From Arthrobacter sp. ISL-85 (GTDB taxonomy: Bacteria > Actinomycetota > Actinomycetes > Actinomycetales > Micrococcaceae): a stretch of DNA of 64,000 nucleotides. The translations under genes were made by a program, and so were the position numbers. Each line of letters opens with the position of its first letter. Within the stretch, counting starts at the first letter, position 1. The stretch is taken from positions 1 through 64,000 of the forward strand of contig NZ_JAGGPQ010000011.1 in assembly GCF_018613675.1 (NCBI RefSeq), written 5' to 3'. Under the pieces are notes generated by a model that did no database searches, was not told where the DNA came from, and worked only from the letters and a program-made list of their open reading frames with translations. Shown here one piece after another: positions 37,301-45,843 of this stretch.

Positions 37301-37666
37301 CTCAAGACCGGAAAAAGGCAGCCAGGCAAGGACGAACTGTCCCGCCATCCGCAGCTTGGTTCGTACCAGGCAGCAGTGCTGGCCGGCGGGTTCGACGTCG
37401 GCTCCCGCGGCGGGCAGGGCCTGCCCGGCGGCGCTGTGCTGGCGCAACTCGGAACCGGGGCAATAAACCCAGCCATCCAACAGCAGGAACCACTCGACCC
37501 GCAGGAGAACTGGGCATTGGACATGGTCATGGAGGCAGCCGCCGTGATGGGTGGCAGCGAATTCATTGCGCGGCACGATCCAGCCAAGGGCAGCCATGGC
37601 GGCCATGGGTGCAGGCTCCCCGAGGTGTGCCCGCTCTGCGTGCGTGGACGGCAGGTGACCGAATGA
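34334..37666 (+). CDS. adnA: AdnA-like UvrD-family helicase-nuclease subunit
   Basis: A 1110-residue protein, GTG start. Superfamily I motor: Walker A GAPGTGKT (80-87), an unusual motif II VDDIQE, PASAAGREWPVVIIAGLQEGVWP as motif V-like and VSRARELLV as motif VI-like. The C-terminal RecB-type nuclease domain contains VVDLKTGKRQ and QLGSYQAA (the D-X-K and Q-X3-Y parts). With AdnB it should form the actinobacterial double-strand-break end-resection machine. The extreme C-terminus has a CRLPEVCPLC cysteine group. The position where AddB/RecB-like Fe-S domains usually have the first Cys reads KSPLDWF, so that ligand appears lost. Two-gene overlap with adnB is ATGA. The order fits the mycobacterial adnA-adnB operon; assignment of A versus B rests on order and motifs. 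Confidence 0.88.
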   Translation: MTVTIPLTSPRDPHRQEPEAGRKPASTTGPGNPDGSARPVTPALRLLPPRRVHAEPLRLTPDQQAAVDVSQGSGPVLVPGAPGTGKTTVLVEAAVQRVFRDGVDPEHMLILAPTRLAADFLRDRFTARLDRSLSTTPARTWASYAFDLIRRAKAEGAMPLSRPPRLLSGPEQDLIIKELLEGHRLPGLELPWPSDLDGALETRGFRQEVRQLFDRIIESGRTAEDLAQLADSCGRPDWKAAAGLYAEYRDVLDLRMPEAFDPAGIITAARQIFQDVPEFLAAERARLQVVLVDDIQEANPAIFELLADIAAGKDCYVTSSPDTVVQGFRGARPDLVAELPLLLSAQAPVLERPLWHAHGMAPAVAEAWLNVAGRISQRAGGQLARRLTQPGQDDKPGSVEAHLVPTPVHELRYVAQRILDQHINHNRDLADIAVIVRNGGQVSELQRYLSGQGIPVRVPVAESAVRDEVAVRPLLDAYAIALDPELLTPEAAVSLLTSRIGGATSIELRRLRQSLRREELLGGGGRASDALLVQALLEPGALGTLGIEGRAARRTARMIRAGREAAGLPGANAETVLWALWDSTGLSPAWTEAALAGGPQGARADRDLDAMMALFHTAERYVDQMPGAGPEQFLEYLLNQELPMDTLAARAQLDDAVELMTPASAAGREWPVVIIAGLQEGVWPNTRLRGELLGSTLYADAVEHGPEYALQRDPLSRLRDIRYDELRSFSTAVSRARELLVCTAVSSEDEQPSSFLDFVAPLGPEAEGRAFTQVERPMTLRALVAELRQHAQLDGGTPQAAEAARVLAHLAVAEPAVAGAHPDSWWGLAPLTSSEAVVPPGGTVSVSPSKVETVQKSPLDWFVQAAGGEPATDFARSLGTLVHAIAQDMPDASGSEYVAELVRRWPALGMKDNWEGRLDFQRAETMVRKLAHYVLVMRSEGRSLLGVEQDFEVALGQVAVDEASPREAVLRGQVDRLEIDGEGRLVVVDLKTGKRQPGKDELSRHPQLGSYQAAVLAGGFDVGSRGGQGLPGGAVLAQLGTGAINPAIQQQEPLDPQENWALDMVMEAAAVMGGSEFIARHDPAKGSHGGHGCRLPEVCPLCVRGRQVTE

Positions 37667-40600
37667 GCGTGGCACTGCCTGGGGCGGAAGCCGCCCCGGC
37701 CGTGCGCTTCAGCCCCGAAGAACTGTCCGTGCTGCTTGGCGAGAAGAACACGCCCACGCCCGAGCAATCCGCCATCATCGCATCCCCCTTGGCGCCTCGG
37801 CTGGTTATTGCCGGCGCAGGCTCGGGAAAGACCGCCACCATGGCGGACCGGGTGGTATGGCTCGTTGCCAACGGATGGGTCACCCCTGAGGAAGTCCTGG
37901 GCGTGACCTTCACCCGCAAGGCTGCGGGCGAACTCGCCACCCGCATCCGGTCAAAGCTCCTGGCGCTGCAGCGCCTTGCCGCAAAGGACAGCGGACAGGA
38001 GCTGTTCCCAGCAGGACTGCTCAGCAATGACGCTTTGGAACCCAAAGTGTCCACGTACCACTCGTTCGCCAGCGGCATCGTCTCCGACTACGGGCTGCGG
38101 CTTGGCGTGGAGCGGGATGTGGTCCTGCTCGGCGGTGCGCAGGCCTGGCAGCTCGCCAGCGAGGTGGTTGAAGCCTACGACGGCGAATACCACCACTTCC
38201 GTGCCGCCAAGTCCACCCTGGTGAAGGCCGTCATACAGTTGGCTGGAGAATGCGCCGAACACCTTCAGGAACCTGAAGACGTCGAAGGGTGGCTCATGGC
38301 GCGTCTCTCCGAGTTTGAATCCCTGCCATACCTGGCAGACAAGAAGAAGAACAGGCCAAAGGCAGCCCTGGACCTCGGCGGGATGCTGCGGACCAGGGCA
38401 AGCGTCGCCGACATGGTGGGCCGCTACGCCGCCGCTAAACGAGCCCGCGGGGCACTCGACTTCGGGGACCTGGTGGCCCTCGCTGCCAAGGTGGCGCAGG
38501 ACGTCCCGTTGGCGGCCCAGATGGAGCGCCAGCGGTACAAGGTGGTTCTGCTCGACGAGTTCCAGGACACGTCGTTTGCCCAGCTGGTGCTTTTTTCGCG
38601 CCTTTTCGGGGGCGGCCATGCCGTGACAGCGGTCGGCGACCCCAACCAGTCAATCTACGGTTTTCGGGGCGCTTCGGCAGGCCAGTTGTTCCACTTCGTT
38701 CGCGAGTTTCCCGTTCGGATCGATGCACCGGAGGAAGGGGCGGGCTGGGCGCCGGCCCCAACTTCCTATCTGACCACGGCATGGCGGAATGGCCGATCGA
38801 TCCTCGCAGCGGCCAACGTCATGTCGCAATCCCTGGGCCGGACGGCAGCTCACAATGGACCTGCCGGGAACAGGACAGCTGCTGCCGAGGTTCCTCCGCT
38901 GCAGCCGAGTCCCCATGCGGTGGACGGGACCGTGGTGCTGGGGCGTTTCGCCAGCGACGTGGAGGAAGCTGCAGCCTTGGCCGACGACGTCCTGAGGTAC
39001 CGGGTGACGGACTTTGAGCTGAAGCCTGACGGTACAGCGGAGCCGCCGGCGCTGGCCGTCCTGTGCCGCAGGCGCGCACAGATGGAGCCCGTCCGGCGGC
39101 AGTTTGAGGCCCGGGGGATACCCTACGAAATAGTGGGCCTCGGTGGGCTTCTGGACACCCCGGAGATAGTGGATCTGGTGGCCACCCTGCGCGTCCTTGC
39201 AGATCCCGGCCGGTCTGATGCGCTCATGCGACTTGTCGCAGGAACGCGATGGCGGATAGGGCCTGCCGACCTCATGGCCCTGCGCGACTGGTCCAGGCAG
39301 CTTGAACGGAGCCGGGAGAAGGCTGCACAAGGGTCCAGGGCCGACGTCCGGGACATTGACAGCGATGAAGCGGATGGCCCCGTCCCCGAGGGCGACCTGA
39401 CCGACGGGGCCAGCCTCGTGGAGGCCCTTGATTTCCTGCCCCGGGAGGGGTGGACATCGTCGAATGGCCGCACCCTCAGCGCGGGTGCGCGGAGCAGGCT
39501 GGCCAGGCTGTCAGCCGAGCTGCGGCAACTGCGGGGCTACCTCGGTGATGACCTCACCACGCTCCTGGGCGAGGTGGAAAGGGCCATGCTGCTGGATATC
39601 GAAGTGGCAGCCCGCCCCGGGATCAGCATCCACCAGGCCCGCCGCAACCTCGACGCCTTCCAGGATGCGGCCGCAGGCTTCCTCCGCACCTCGCAGCGGG
39701 TCGACATCCTCGCTTTCCTGTCCTGGCTTGAGGCTGCGTCGGCGGAAGAAAACGGTTTGGAGGCGCCGGCCAGCGACGTAAACCGGGAAGCCGTGCAGCT
39801 GTTGACGGTGCATGCTTCCAAGGGCCTCGAGTGGGACGTGGTATTTGTCCCAGGCATGAATGCGGGGGCTTTCCCCAGCGACCGCGACTCCCGCTGGAGC
39901 AGCGGCTCTGCAGCACTGCCGTGGCCCCTTCGCGGGGACCGAGCAGATCTGCCCCAGTGGGACCTGGACCAGCCCGACCAGAAAGGCTGGCTGGATTCCG
40001 AGAAGGAATACAAGGCCGGCGTCCAGGCCCACAGCGAGGCGGAGGAACGGCGGCTGGCTTACGTTGCCTATACCAGGGCCAAACACGTCCTGTGGGTGTC
40101 CAGCGCTGCGTGGGTGGGATCACGGGCCGGACGGGCGGAAATGTCCCCGTTCCTCGCGGAACTGGACGCCTTGAGGCAACAGGCTGACGGCGGACCCCGT
40201 GCAAACGCTCTGGTTCATCCGCTGTCTCTGGAGGAGGGGGCACTGCCCCTCCAGAGCCCACTGACGCGTGAAACGGAAGAAGCCCGCTGGCCGTACGATC
40301 CCCTTGAAGGACCCGTGGACCCTCGCACCGGTCAGCGACTGCGCCTGGCCCCTGGGCGCAGGACAGCCATGGAGGCGGCGGCGCAGCGGGTGCTCGGGAT
40401 CCTGGGCACCGGTGACGGTCCATTGGTGCGGGCTGGGGGCACTGGGCAGCTACACACTGCCGGCCAGGTAAGCAGTCCGCTGCCTGGCCTGACAGGGCCA
40501 GCGGCCGGCTGGGCGCGCGAAGCTGCGCTGCTGCTGGAGCGCAGGGCAAGAAGGTCAGGCGGCCAGGACGTGCACCTGCCCACCCATATCTCGGCTTCCA

Positions 40601-41172
40601 CCCTCGTGGACCTCGGAGACGACCCCCAAGCGGTGCTGGGCCGGCTGCGCCGCCCTGTGCCGCGCGAACCCGGTATGTCGGCGCGGAAGGGCACGGCGTT
40701 CCACGCCTGGGTGGAGGAATATTTCGGAAGGGCCGGCATGCTGGACCTCGGCGAGGCACCGGGTTCGGACGATCACATCGATGCCGCCTACGACCTGGAT
40801 GAGATGGTAGCCACGTTCAAGGCTTCCCCCTGGGCTGACAGGTCCCCAGCCTTCGTTGAGGTTCCCGTGGAAACCAGGGTGGGGGAGGTGGTGGTGCGCG
40901 GCCGGGTGGATGCCGTGTTCCAGGAGGCTGACGGCAGCTGGGACCTGGTGGACTGGAAAACCGGCCGCCGGCCATCCACCGGGCAGCTGAAGACCCGTTC
41001 GATCCAGTTGGCAGTGTACCGGCTGGCATGGGCGCGCCTCAAGAATGTTCCGTTGGAGGACGTGCGGGCCGCATTCTTCTACGTGGCTGATAACGCCGTG
41101 GTGCGGCCGCACGATCTCGGGTCGGCAGCCGAGCTGGAAGGAATCGTTACCGACGCGCTTGCCCGGCCTTGA
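37663..41172 (+). CDS. adnB: AdnB-like UvrD-family helicase-nuclease subunit
   Basis: A 1169-residue protein from ATG 37663. Canonical superfamily I helicase motifs: Q motif (TPEQSAIIA), Walker A GAGSGKT (51-57), VTFTRKAAGEL, motif II LLDEFQDT, GDPNQSIYGFRGA, LTVHASKGLEWDVVFVPG and AYTRAKHVL. The motor looks fully competent. The C-terminal nuclease has VDWKTGRRP and IQLAVYRLAWA (D-X-K and Q-X3-Y). It works with AdnA in ATP-dependent resection of DNA ends. A large 1B/2B insertion region occupies about residues 240-700. It is convergent with the phosphotransferase gene and no strong terminator is seen between them. Confidence 0.92.
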   Translation: MSVALPGAEAAPAVRFSPEELSVLLGEKNTPTPEQSAIIASPLAPRLVIAGAGSGKTATMADRVVWLVANGWVTPEEVLGVTFTRKAAGELATRIRSKLLALQRLAAKDSGQELFPAGLLSNDALEPKVSTYHSFASGIVSDYGLRLGVERDVVLLGGAQAWQLASEVVEAYDGEYHHFRAAKSTLVKAVIQLAGECAEHLQEPEDVEGWLMARLSEFESLPYLADKKKNRPKAALDLGGMLRTRASVADMVGRYAAAKRARGALDFGDLVALAAKVAQDVPLAAQMERQRYKVVLLDEFQDTSFAQLVLFSRLFGGGHAVTAVGDPNQSIYGFRGASAGQLFHFVREFPVRIDAPEEGAGWAPAPTSYLTTAWRNGRSILAAANVMSQSLGRTAAHNGPAGNRTAAAEVPPLQPSPHAVDGTVVLGRFASDVEEAAALADDVLRYRVTDFELKPDGTAEPPALAVLCRRRAQMEPVRRQFEARGIPYEIVGLGGLLDTPEIVDLVATLRVLADPGRSDALMRLVAGTRWRIGPADLMALRDWSRQLERSREKAAQGSRADVRDIDSDEADGPVPEGDLTDGASLVEALDFLPREGWTSSNGRTLSAGARSRLARLSAELRQLRGYLGDDLTTLLGEVERAMLLDIEVAARPGISIHQARRNLDAFQDAAAGFLRTSQRVDILAFLSWLEAASAEENGLEAPASDVNREAVQLLTVHASKGLEWDVVFVPGMNAGAFPSDRDSRWSSGSAALPWPLRGDRADLPQWDLDQPDQKGWLDSEKEYKAGVQAHSEAEERRLAYVAYTRAKHVLWVSSAAWVGSRAGRAEMSPFLAELDALRQQADGGPRANALVHPLSLEEGALPLQSPLTRETEEARWPYDPLEGPVDPRTGQRLRLAPGRRTAMEAAAQRVLGILGTGDGPLVRAGGTGQLHTAGQVSSPLPGLTGPAAGWAREAALLLERRARRSGGQDVHLPTHISASTLVDLGDDPQAVLGRLRRPVPREPGMSARKGTAFHAWVEEYFGRAGMLDLGEAPGSDDHIDAAYDLDEMVATFKASPWADRSPAFVEVPVETRVGEVVVRGRVDAVFQEADGSWDLVDWKTGRRPSTGQLKTRSIQLAVYRLAWARLKNVPLEDVRAAFFYVADNAVVRPHDLGSAAELEGIVTDALARP

Positions 41173-41219
41173 GGGCTGCCCCTAAACGATGCCCACCAGC
41201 GGGGTGGCGCCTGTCCGGC

Positions 41220-42488
41220 TCAGCCCCGCTTGGCGTTGACGATCGAGATGGCGGCTGTGGACGTATCGTCCGGGCCCTTGGTTTGGTGGACCTGCACCTC
41301 CGCGGCCTCAACTTCCGCAGCAGGCTGTTCCACCGGAATGGGGGTGACGTGTACGGCGGGCTGTGAATGGACTTCCGTTCCCGGAACAGCCGGTGCGGCA
41401 TCTGCTGCCGGTACGGCGGGGACCGGAATGACGGTCACTGCAGGGCTCACCGCAGAACTGCCGCCCGCCGATGCCGGGGCTGCCCCGGAAGTTCCGGCGG
41501 GGGCGGGAGCGGCAGTTTCCGGCCCGGCGGGGCTGCCCTTGGCCGGAAGCGGCTCAACGCTGATCGGTTGCCCGCCGAATTCGGCAATATCGCTGGCCAG
41601 GCTCTCCAGCATTCCCTCCGCCTCGCCGACCATTTCCTGGTCACCGGCCGCCAGACCCTTGACCATGTACTGCGCCAGGGCGAACTCGGCGGACAGTGCG
41701 GCCCGGCGGAGGAGGTGCTGGTCCGGGACATCCCGCCGGCTGGAAGTGTAGGACTCCAGCACGGCATCAATGAACTCCTGCTCATTGGAGGCCACCAGCC
41801 AGGCAAAATCGTCTGCGGGGTCGCCGATGCGCAGGTCCGTCCAGCCGGTTACTGCGGTTACCCGTCCCGACTCCACCAGCAGGTTGTCCTCGTGCAGGTC
41901 GCCGTGGACCACGCAGGGGTTGAACCGCCACAGGGATACGTCCTCCATGGCGTGTTCCCAGCGGCGCAGCAGTGCGGCAGGAATCCTGCCCGTGGTTGCT
42001 GCCTGGTCCAGTTCGTTCAGCCGCCGTTGGCGGAACTCATTGGGGGTGTAGCTGGGCAGGTCGGCGTTGCTGACCAAGGACCGGGGGAGGTCGTGGACCG
42101 CTGCCAGTGCGGAACCGATTTCGCGTGCCAGGCTGGCCGGCCCGGATGTCAGTTCCTCCACACTGCGCGTGCTGCCGGACAGGTGTGAGTACACGAAGGT
42201 GGTCAGGCTTCCCAGCCGGACGCTGCCGGCCACGGTGGGCATCAGGAACGGCAGTTCTGCCCGTACAGCGGGAGCGAAGGCGCGCAGCACCAGGAACTCG
42301 GTTTCCAGCCGCGCGCTGGCTTCCGCGTGCCGCGGCGACCGCACCCGCCAACGCTTGCCTTCGGAATCGAGGAGCAGGGCCGAGTCGAAGTCCGCGGGGT
42401 CATCCGGCGCAGAGCTAACAGCTGTCGGGGTCAGTCCGGGGACTGCCGCGGTTGCAATCGCCGCCAGTTCAATCGGTTTTCTTCTCAC
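41220..42488 (-). CDS. Aminoglycoside-phosphotransferase-fold protein, possibly a degenerate kinase
   Basis: A 422-residue protein from GTG 42488 (MRRKPIELAAIATAAVPG). The APH fold spans about residues 15-295. The catalytic-loop sequence VVHGDLHEDNLL is intact. However, the metal-binding Asp usually seen in the following IDW...GDP motif is replaced: VTGWTDLRIGDPADDFAWL has Gly before Trp. The C-terminal ~120 residues are low complexity (Pro, Ala, Val, Glu) and look disordered. The family is often annotated macrolide or aminoglycoside phosphotransferase, but this member sits among repair genes and may be a pseudokinase with structural or regulatory function. It should not be read as resistance. 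Confidence 0.8.
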   Translation of the reverse strand: MRRKPIELAAIATAAVPGLTPTAVSSAPDDPADFDSALLLDSEGKRWRVRSPRHAEASARLETEFLVLRAFAPAVRAELPFLMPTVAGSVRLGSLTTFVYSHLSGSTRSVEELTSGPASLAREIGSALAAVHDLPRSLVSNADLPSYTPNEFRQRRLNELDQAATTGRIPAALLRRWEHAMEDVSLWRFNPCVVHGDLHEDNLLVESGRVTAVTGWTDLRIGDPADDFAWLVASNEQEFIDAVLESYTSSRRDVPDQHLLRRAALSAEFALAQYMVKGLAAGDQEMVGEAEGMLESLASDIAEFGGQPISVEPLPAKGSPAGPETAAPAPAGTSGAAPASAGGSSAVSPAVTVIPVPAVPAADAAPAVPGTEVHSQPAVHVTPIPVEQPAAEVEAAEVQVHQTKGPDDTSTAAISIVNAKRG

Positions 42489-42629
42489 CGTTCCACGGTA
42501 GATTGCGTGCCGTCCCAGACGGCGGTCTGGCCGCGGCGAGTCTTCAGATAGCTGGAAATCGCGGGGCGCCCAGCACCACAGTGGTTGGGCGAAATGTGAA
42601 ATGTCGGCAGCAGTCAGTACGGTGGAAGC

Positions 42630-43652
42630 ATGAGCCACACCGAGTCTGCCACACCCGTCCACCAGGCTGTGCCCGCGCGGCTGCCGGCAAACCATCTGGT
42701 GGACACCCTCCTCCCGGTGAGGCCGGCACTGGTGGACCGCGGATCAACCGCCCGCATCAGGCCCGGCATGATCGATGATCTGTTGGCCGGAACTGACGCG
42801 GTGGCTGCAGTACTGTCAAGGCGCCAGGGCCTGGTGCGGGGCAGCAACCTGGTCATGACCGGCGCCCGGGAACTCCTGGCACAGCTGACAGAGGCAGGAT
42901 CACCCCCGGAACTGGTGGTGTACCTGGGATCAGCCCTGCCTGCTGCGGACGTTCCGGCCGGGACCGAAATGCTGCTTTTCGTCCTTCCCGCACCTCCGGA
43001 ACCCGGCACCGCCGGTATACCCGCGGATGCTTCGTGGGCTGGGTTCAGGGAGGTCGCAGCGGACCTGACGGCCACCTCCACTGCCTTGTTCGTGGAAGCC
43101 AGCGCCATCGCCAACTGGCATGCAGCCCACACCCACTGCCCCCGCTGCGGCACACCCACCGACGTTGAAGCCGGCGGCTGGGTACGCCGGTGCCCGGCAG
43201 ACAATTCCGAACACTATCCCCGGACCGACCCCGCAATCATTGTCACGGTGGTAGGCCCGGACGGCCGGCTGCTCCTTGGGGGCGGCGGCCCCCTGGATGC
43301 CCGGAACTACTCCACCCTGGCCGGGTTTGTGGAGCCCGGGGAGTCCCTGGAGGAAGCCGTGGTCCGCGAGATCCAGGAAGAGGTTGGCGTGCGGGTCGCA
43401 GCCTGCCAGTATCTGGGCTCCCAGTCGTGGCCATTCCCGGCCTCCCTTATGCTTGGTTTTACCGCCGTCACCGAGGACACCCAGGCAACGCCCGACGGCG
43501 TGGAGGTCACCAGGGCGCGCTGGTTCAGCCGCGAGGAACTCCAGGAAGCGGTGCTCAGTGGTGAGATCACCATTTCCAGCAGGCTCTCCATTGCGCGCTC
43601 CCTGATTGAGCACTGGTACGGCGGCCGGATCCATGACAGGGCCGGCGCCTAA
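42630..43652 (+). CDS. nudC: NAD(+) diphosphatase (NADH pyrophosphatase, NudC)
   Basis: A 340-residue Nudix hydrolase. It has the N-terminal NUDIX-like domain, a zinc-ribbon segment (HCPRCGTPTDVEAGGWVRRCPADNSEHYPRTDPAIIV) and the Nudix box GFVEPGESLEEAVVREIQEEVGV. The SQSWPFPASLMLGF sequence is the NudC hallmark. It hydrolyses NADH/NAD+ to NMN(H) and AMP and in some bacteria removes NAD caps from RNA. In the zinc region, three cysteines are present and the fourth position is not a Cys, with His in the neighbourhood (SEHYP). ATG 42630 is the start; uvrD2 follows after 55 nt. Confidence 0.94.
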   Translation: MSHTESATPVHQAVPARLPANHLVDTLLPVRPALVDRGSTARIRPGMIDDLLAGTDAVAAVLSRRQGLVRGSNLVMTGARELLAQLTEAGSPPELVVYLGSALPAADVPAGTEMLLFVLPAPPEPGTAGIPADASWAGFREVAADLTATSTALFVEASAIANWHAAHTHCPRCGTPTDVEAGGWVRRCPADNSEHYPRTDPAIIVTVVGPDGRLLLGGGGPLDARNYSTLAGFVEPGESLEEAVVREIQEEVGVRVAACQYLGSQSWPFPASLMLGFTAVTEDTQATPDGVEVTRARWFSREELQEAVLSGEITISSRLSIARSLIEHWYGGRIHDRAGA

Positions 43653-43707
43653 GTTGTTCCATCCACCAGACTCCAGAACGCGGTAGTCGAGAAACAAAGC
43701 AGCAGAA

Positions 43708-45843
43708 GTGACTACAGAAGATATTGACGGAGCAGCCTCCCTTGAGGACCGTATCCTCGGGGGGCTTGACGCAGAACAGCGTGAGGTGGCCAGTACGCTG
43801 AGCGGCCCGTTATGCGTGCTCGCCGGCGCGGGAACCGGGAAGACCCGCGCCATCACCCACCGCATTGCCTACGGCGTTCACTCCGGGGTCTACAGCCCGC
43901 AACGCCTGCTGGCGGTAACTTTTACCGCGCGGGCGGCGGCGGAGATGCGCAGCCGCCTGCGCGACCTCGGTGCCGGAAACGTGCAGGCCCGGACCTTCCA
44001 CGCCGCAGCATTGCGCCAGTTGCAGTTCTTTTGGCCGCAGGCGGTGGGCGGTACGCTGCCCAACCTGCTGGACCACAAGGCCCAGCTGCTTGCAGAAGCC
44101 GCCCGGCGGCTTAGGCTCAGCACGGACCGGGCCTCCATCCGCGATCTCGCCTCGGAAATCGAATGGGCCAAGGTGTCCATGCTCACCCCCGCGAATTACC
44201 TGGAAAACGCGCAGGGGCGGGGCGCCCCCGGCGGGTTCGACCTTACGGCGGTAGCCCGCGTCTTCCAGTCCTACGAGGACGTCAAGACGGACCGCAACGT
44301 GATCGACTTTGAGGACGTCCTGCTGATCACGGTGGGCATCCTGCAGGAGGACGAGAAGGTGGCTGCCACGGTCCGCGAACAGTACCGGCACTTCGTGGTG
44401 GACGAGTACCAGGACGTATCCCCCCTGCAGCAGCGGCTCCTGGAGCTCTGGCTCGGCGGGCGCGACGAACTTTGCGTGGTGGGGGACGCCAGCCAGACCA
44501 TCTACTCCTTTACCGGCGCCTCGCCCAGGCACCTGCTGGACTTCAAGACCCGTTATCCGCAGGCCAATGTGGTCAAGCTCGTGCGGGACTACCGTTCCAC
44601 CCCCCAGGTAGTGAAACTGGCCAATGACCTGCTGGCCGGCCGCCGAAGTGGCGGTCCGACGGCCGATGCCGCCTGGGCAGCCCCCCTTCAGCTCGTGGCG
44701 CAGCGCCCGGCCGGGCCGGTGCCCCAATTCACCGAATGCACGGATGACGAAGCCGAAGCCGCCACGGTGGCGCAGAAGATCAAGGCACTGCTCGACGCCG
44801 GGACCCCGGCCAGCGAAGTAGCCGTCCTTTTCCGCACCAACGGCCAGTCGGAGGCCTACGAACAGGCGCTGGCTGCGGCGGGAATCGGCTACCAGCTGCG
44901 GGGCGGCGAGCGCTTCTTCGCCCGCAAGGAGGTCCGGGACGCCATCCTCCAGCTGCGCGCAGCCACCAGGGCTGTTTCTGAAGCAGATGCTCCAGAACCG
45001 CTGGGCCAGCTGGTCCGGGACATCGTCTCCTCCCTCGGCTACACGGATTCCGCTCCGCACAGCGGCGGAGCCCTGCGCGAACGGTGGGAGTCCCTCGCGG
45101 CGCTGGTGGCACTGGCCGACGAACTCGCACGGAACCGCGGCCCACAGTTCGGCCTGGCGGATTTTGTCAACGAACTCCAGGAACGTTCCCTCGCCCAGCA
45201 TGCCCCTACCGTCCAGGGCGTCACGCTCGCCTCCCTCCACGCGGCCAAGGGCCTGGAGTGGGACGCGGTTTTCCTGGTGGGGCTCAGTGAAGGCCTGGTG
45301 CCCATCTCCTTCGCGGATTCACCCGAATCCGTGGATGAGGAACGCCGCCTGCTGTACGTGGGCATCACCCGCGCCCGCGAACATCTCTTCCTCTCGTGGA
45401 GCACCGCGAGGACTCCCGGGGGCCGCGCCAACCGGAAGCCGTCCCGGTTCCTGGACGGGCTGCGGCCTGATTCGGTGGCAAGCTCAAATGCCCGGGGAAA
45501 GGGAGCCGCTCCACGCCGGAAAGCTGCCGCGCCGGCCGTGTGCAGGGTCTGCGGCACCATGCTGGCCACCGGGGCAGAACGCAAGGTGGGCCGCTGCAAT
45601 GCGTGTCCCCCCACGTACGAGGAACAGACCTTTGACGCCCTGCGTGATTGGCGCCGCGAGGTGGCGCAGTCCGCGGATGTCCCCGCGTTCGTCGTCTTCA
45701 CCGATGCCACCCTCACTGCCATTGCCGAGGCGAGGCCCGCGTCGCTGGAGGAGCTCGCCGGCCTCGCTGGCGTCGGCCCGTCCAAGCTTGAAAAGTACGG
45801 GGAAGACGTCCTCCGGGTCCTTGTTGAAAGCTCCGTCCTGTGA
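43708..45843 (+). CDS. uvrD2: UvrD2-type ATP-dependent DNA helicase with HRDC domain
   Basis: A 711-residue superfamily IA 3'-5' helicase. Motifs: DAEQREVA, AGAGTGKT, VTFTARAAAEM, FVVDEYQDVSPLQQ, GDASQTIYSFTGA, LASLHAAKGLEWDAVFLVG and VGITRAREHLF. A tetracysteine module (CRVC at about residue 613 and CNAC, separated by ~18 residues) links to a C-terminal HRDC domain (LRDWRREVAQSADVPAFVVFTDATLTAIAEARP...). This linker-plus-HRDC plan is specific to actinobacterial UvrD2. Start is GTG 43708. Its stop overlaps the next gene by 4 nt. Confidence 0.95.
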   Translation: MTTEDIDGAASLEDRILGGLDAEQREVASTLSGPLCVLAGAGTGKTRAITHRIAYGVHSGVYSPQRLLAVTFTARAAAEMRSRLRDLGAGNVQARTFHAAALRQLQFFWPQAVGGTLPNLLDHKAQLLAEAARRLRLSTDRASIRDLASEIEWAKVSMLTPANYLENAQGRGAPGGFDLTAVARVFQSYEDVKTDRNVIDFEDVLLITVGILQEDEKVAATVREQYRHFVVDEYQDVSPLQQRLLELWLGGRDELCVVGDASQTIYSFTGASPRHLLDFKTRYPQANVVKLVRDYRSTPQVVKLANDLLAGRRSGGPTADAAWAAPLQLVAQRPAGPVPQFTECTDDEAEAATVAQKIKALLDAGTPASEVAVLFRTNGQSEAYEQALAAAGIGYQLRGGERFFARKEVRDAILQLRAATRAVSEADAPEPLGQLVRDIVSSLGYTDSAPHSGGALRERWESLAALVALADELARNRGPQFGLADFVNELQERSLAQHAPTVQGVTLASLHAAKGLEWDAVFLVGLSEGLVPISFADSPESVDEERRLLYVGITRAREHLFLSWSTARTPGGRANRKPSRFLDGLRPDSVASSNARGKGAAPRRKAAAPAVCRVCGTMLATGAERKVGRCNACPPTYEEQTFDALRDWRREVAQSADVPAFVVFTDATLTAIAEARPASLEELAGLAGVGPSKLEKYGEDVLRVLVESSVL

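Noticed and set aside
41220..42488. Calling the phosphotransferase an aminoglycoside- or macrolide-resistance gene
   Set aside because: Only the general APH fold is visible. The metal-loop Asp is replaced and the locus is a repair neighbourhood, so resistance is not supported.
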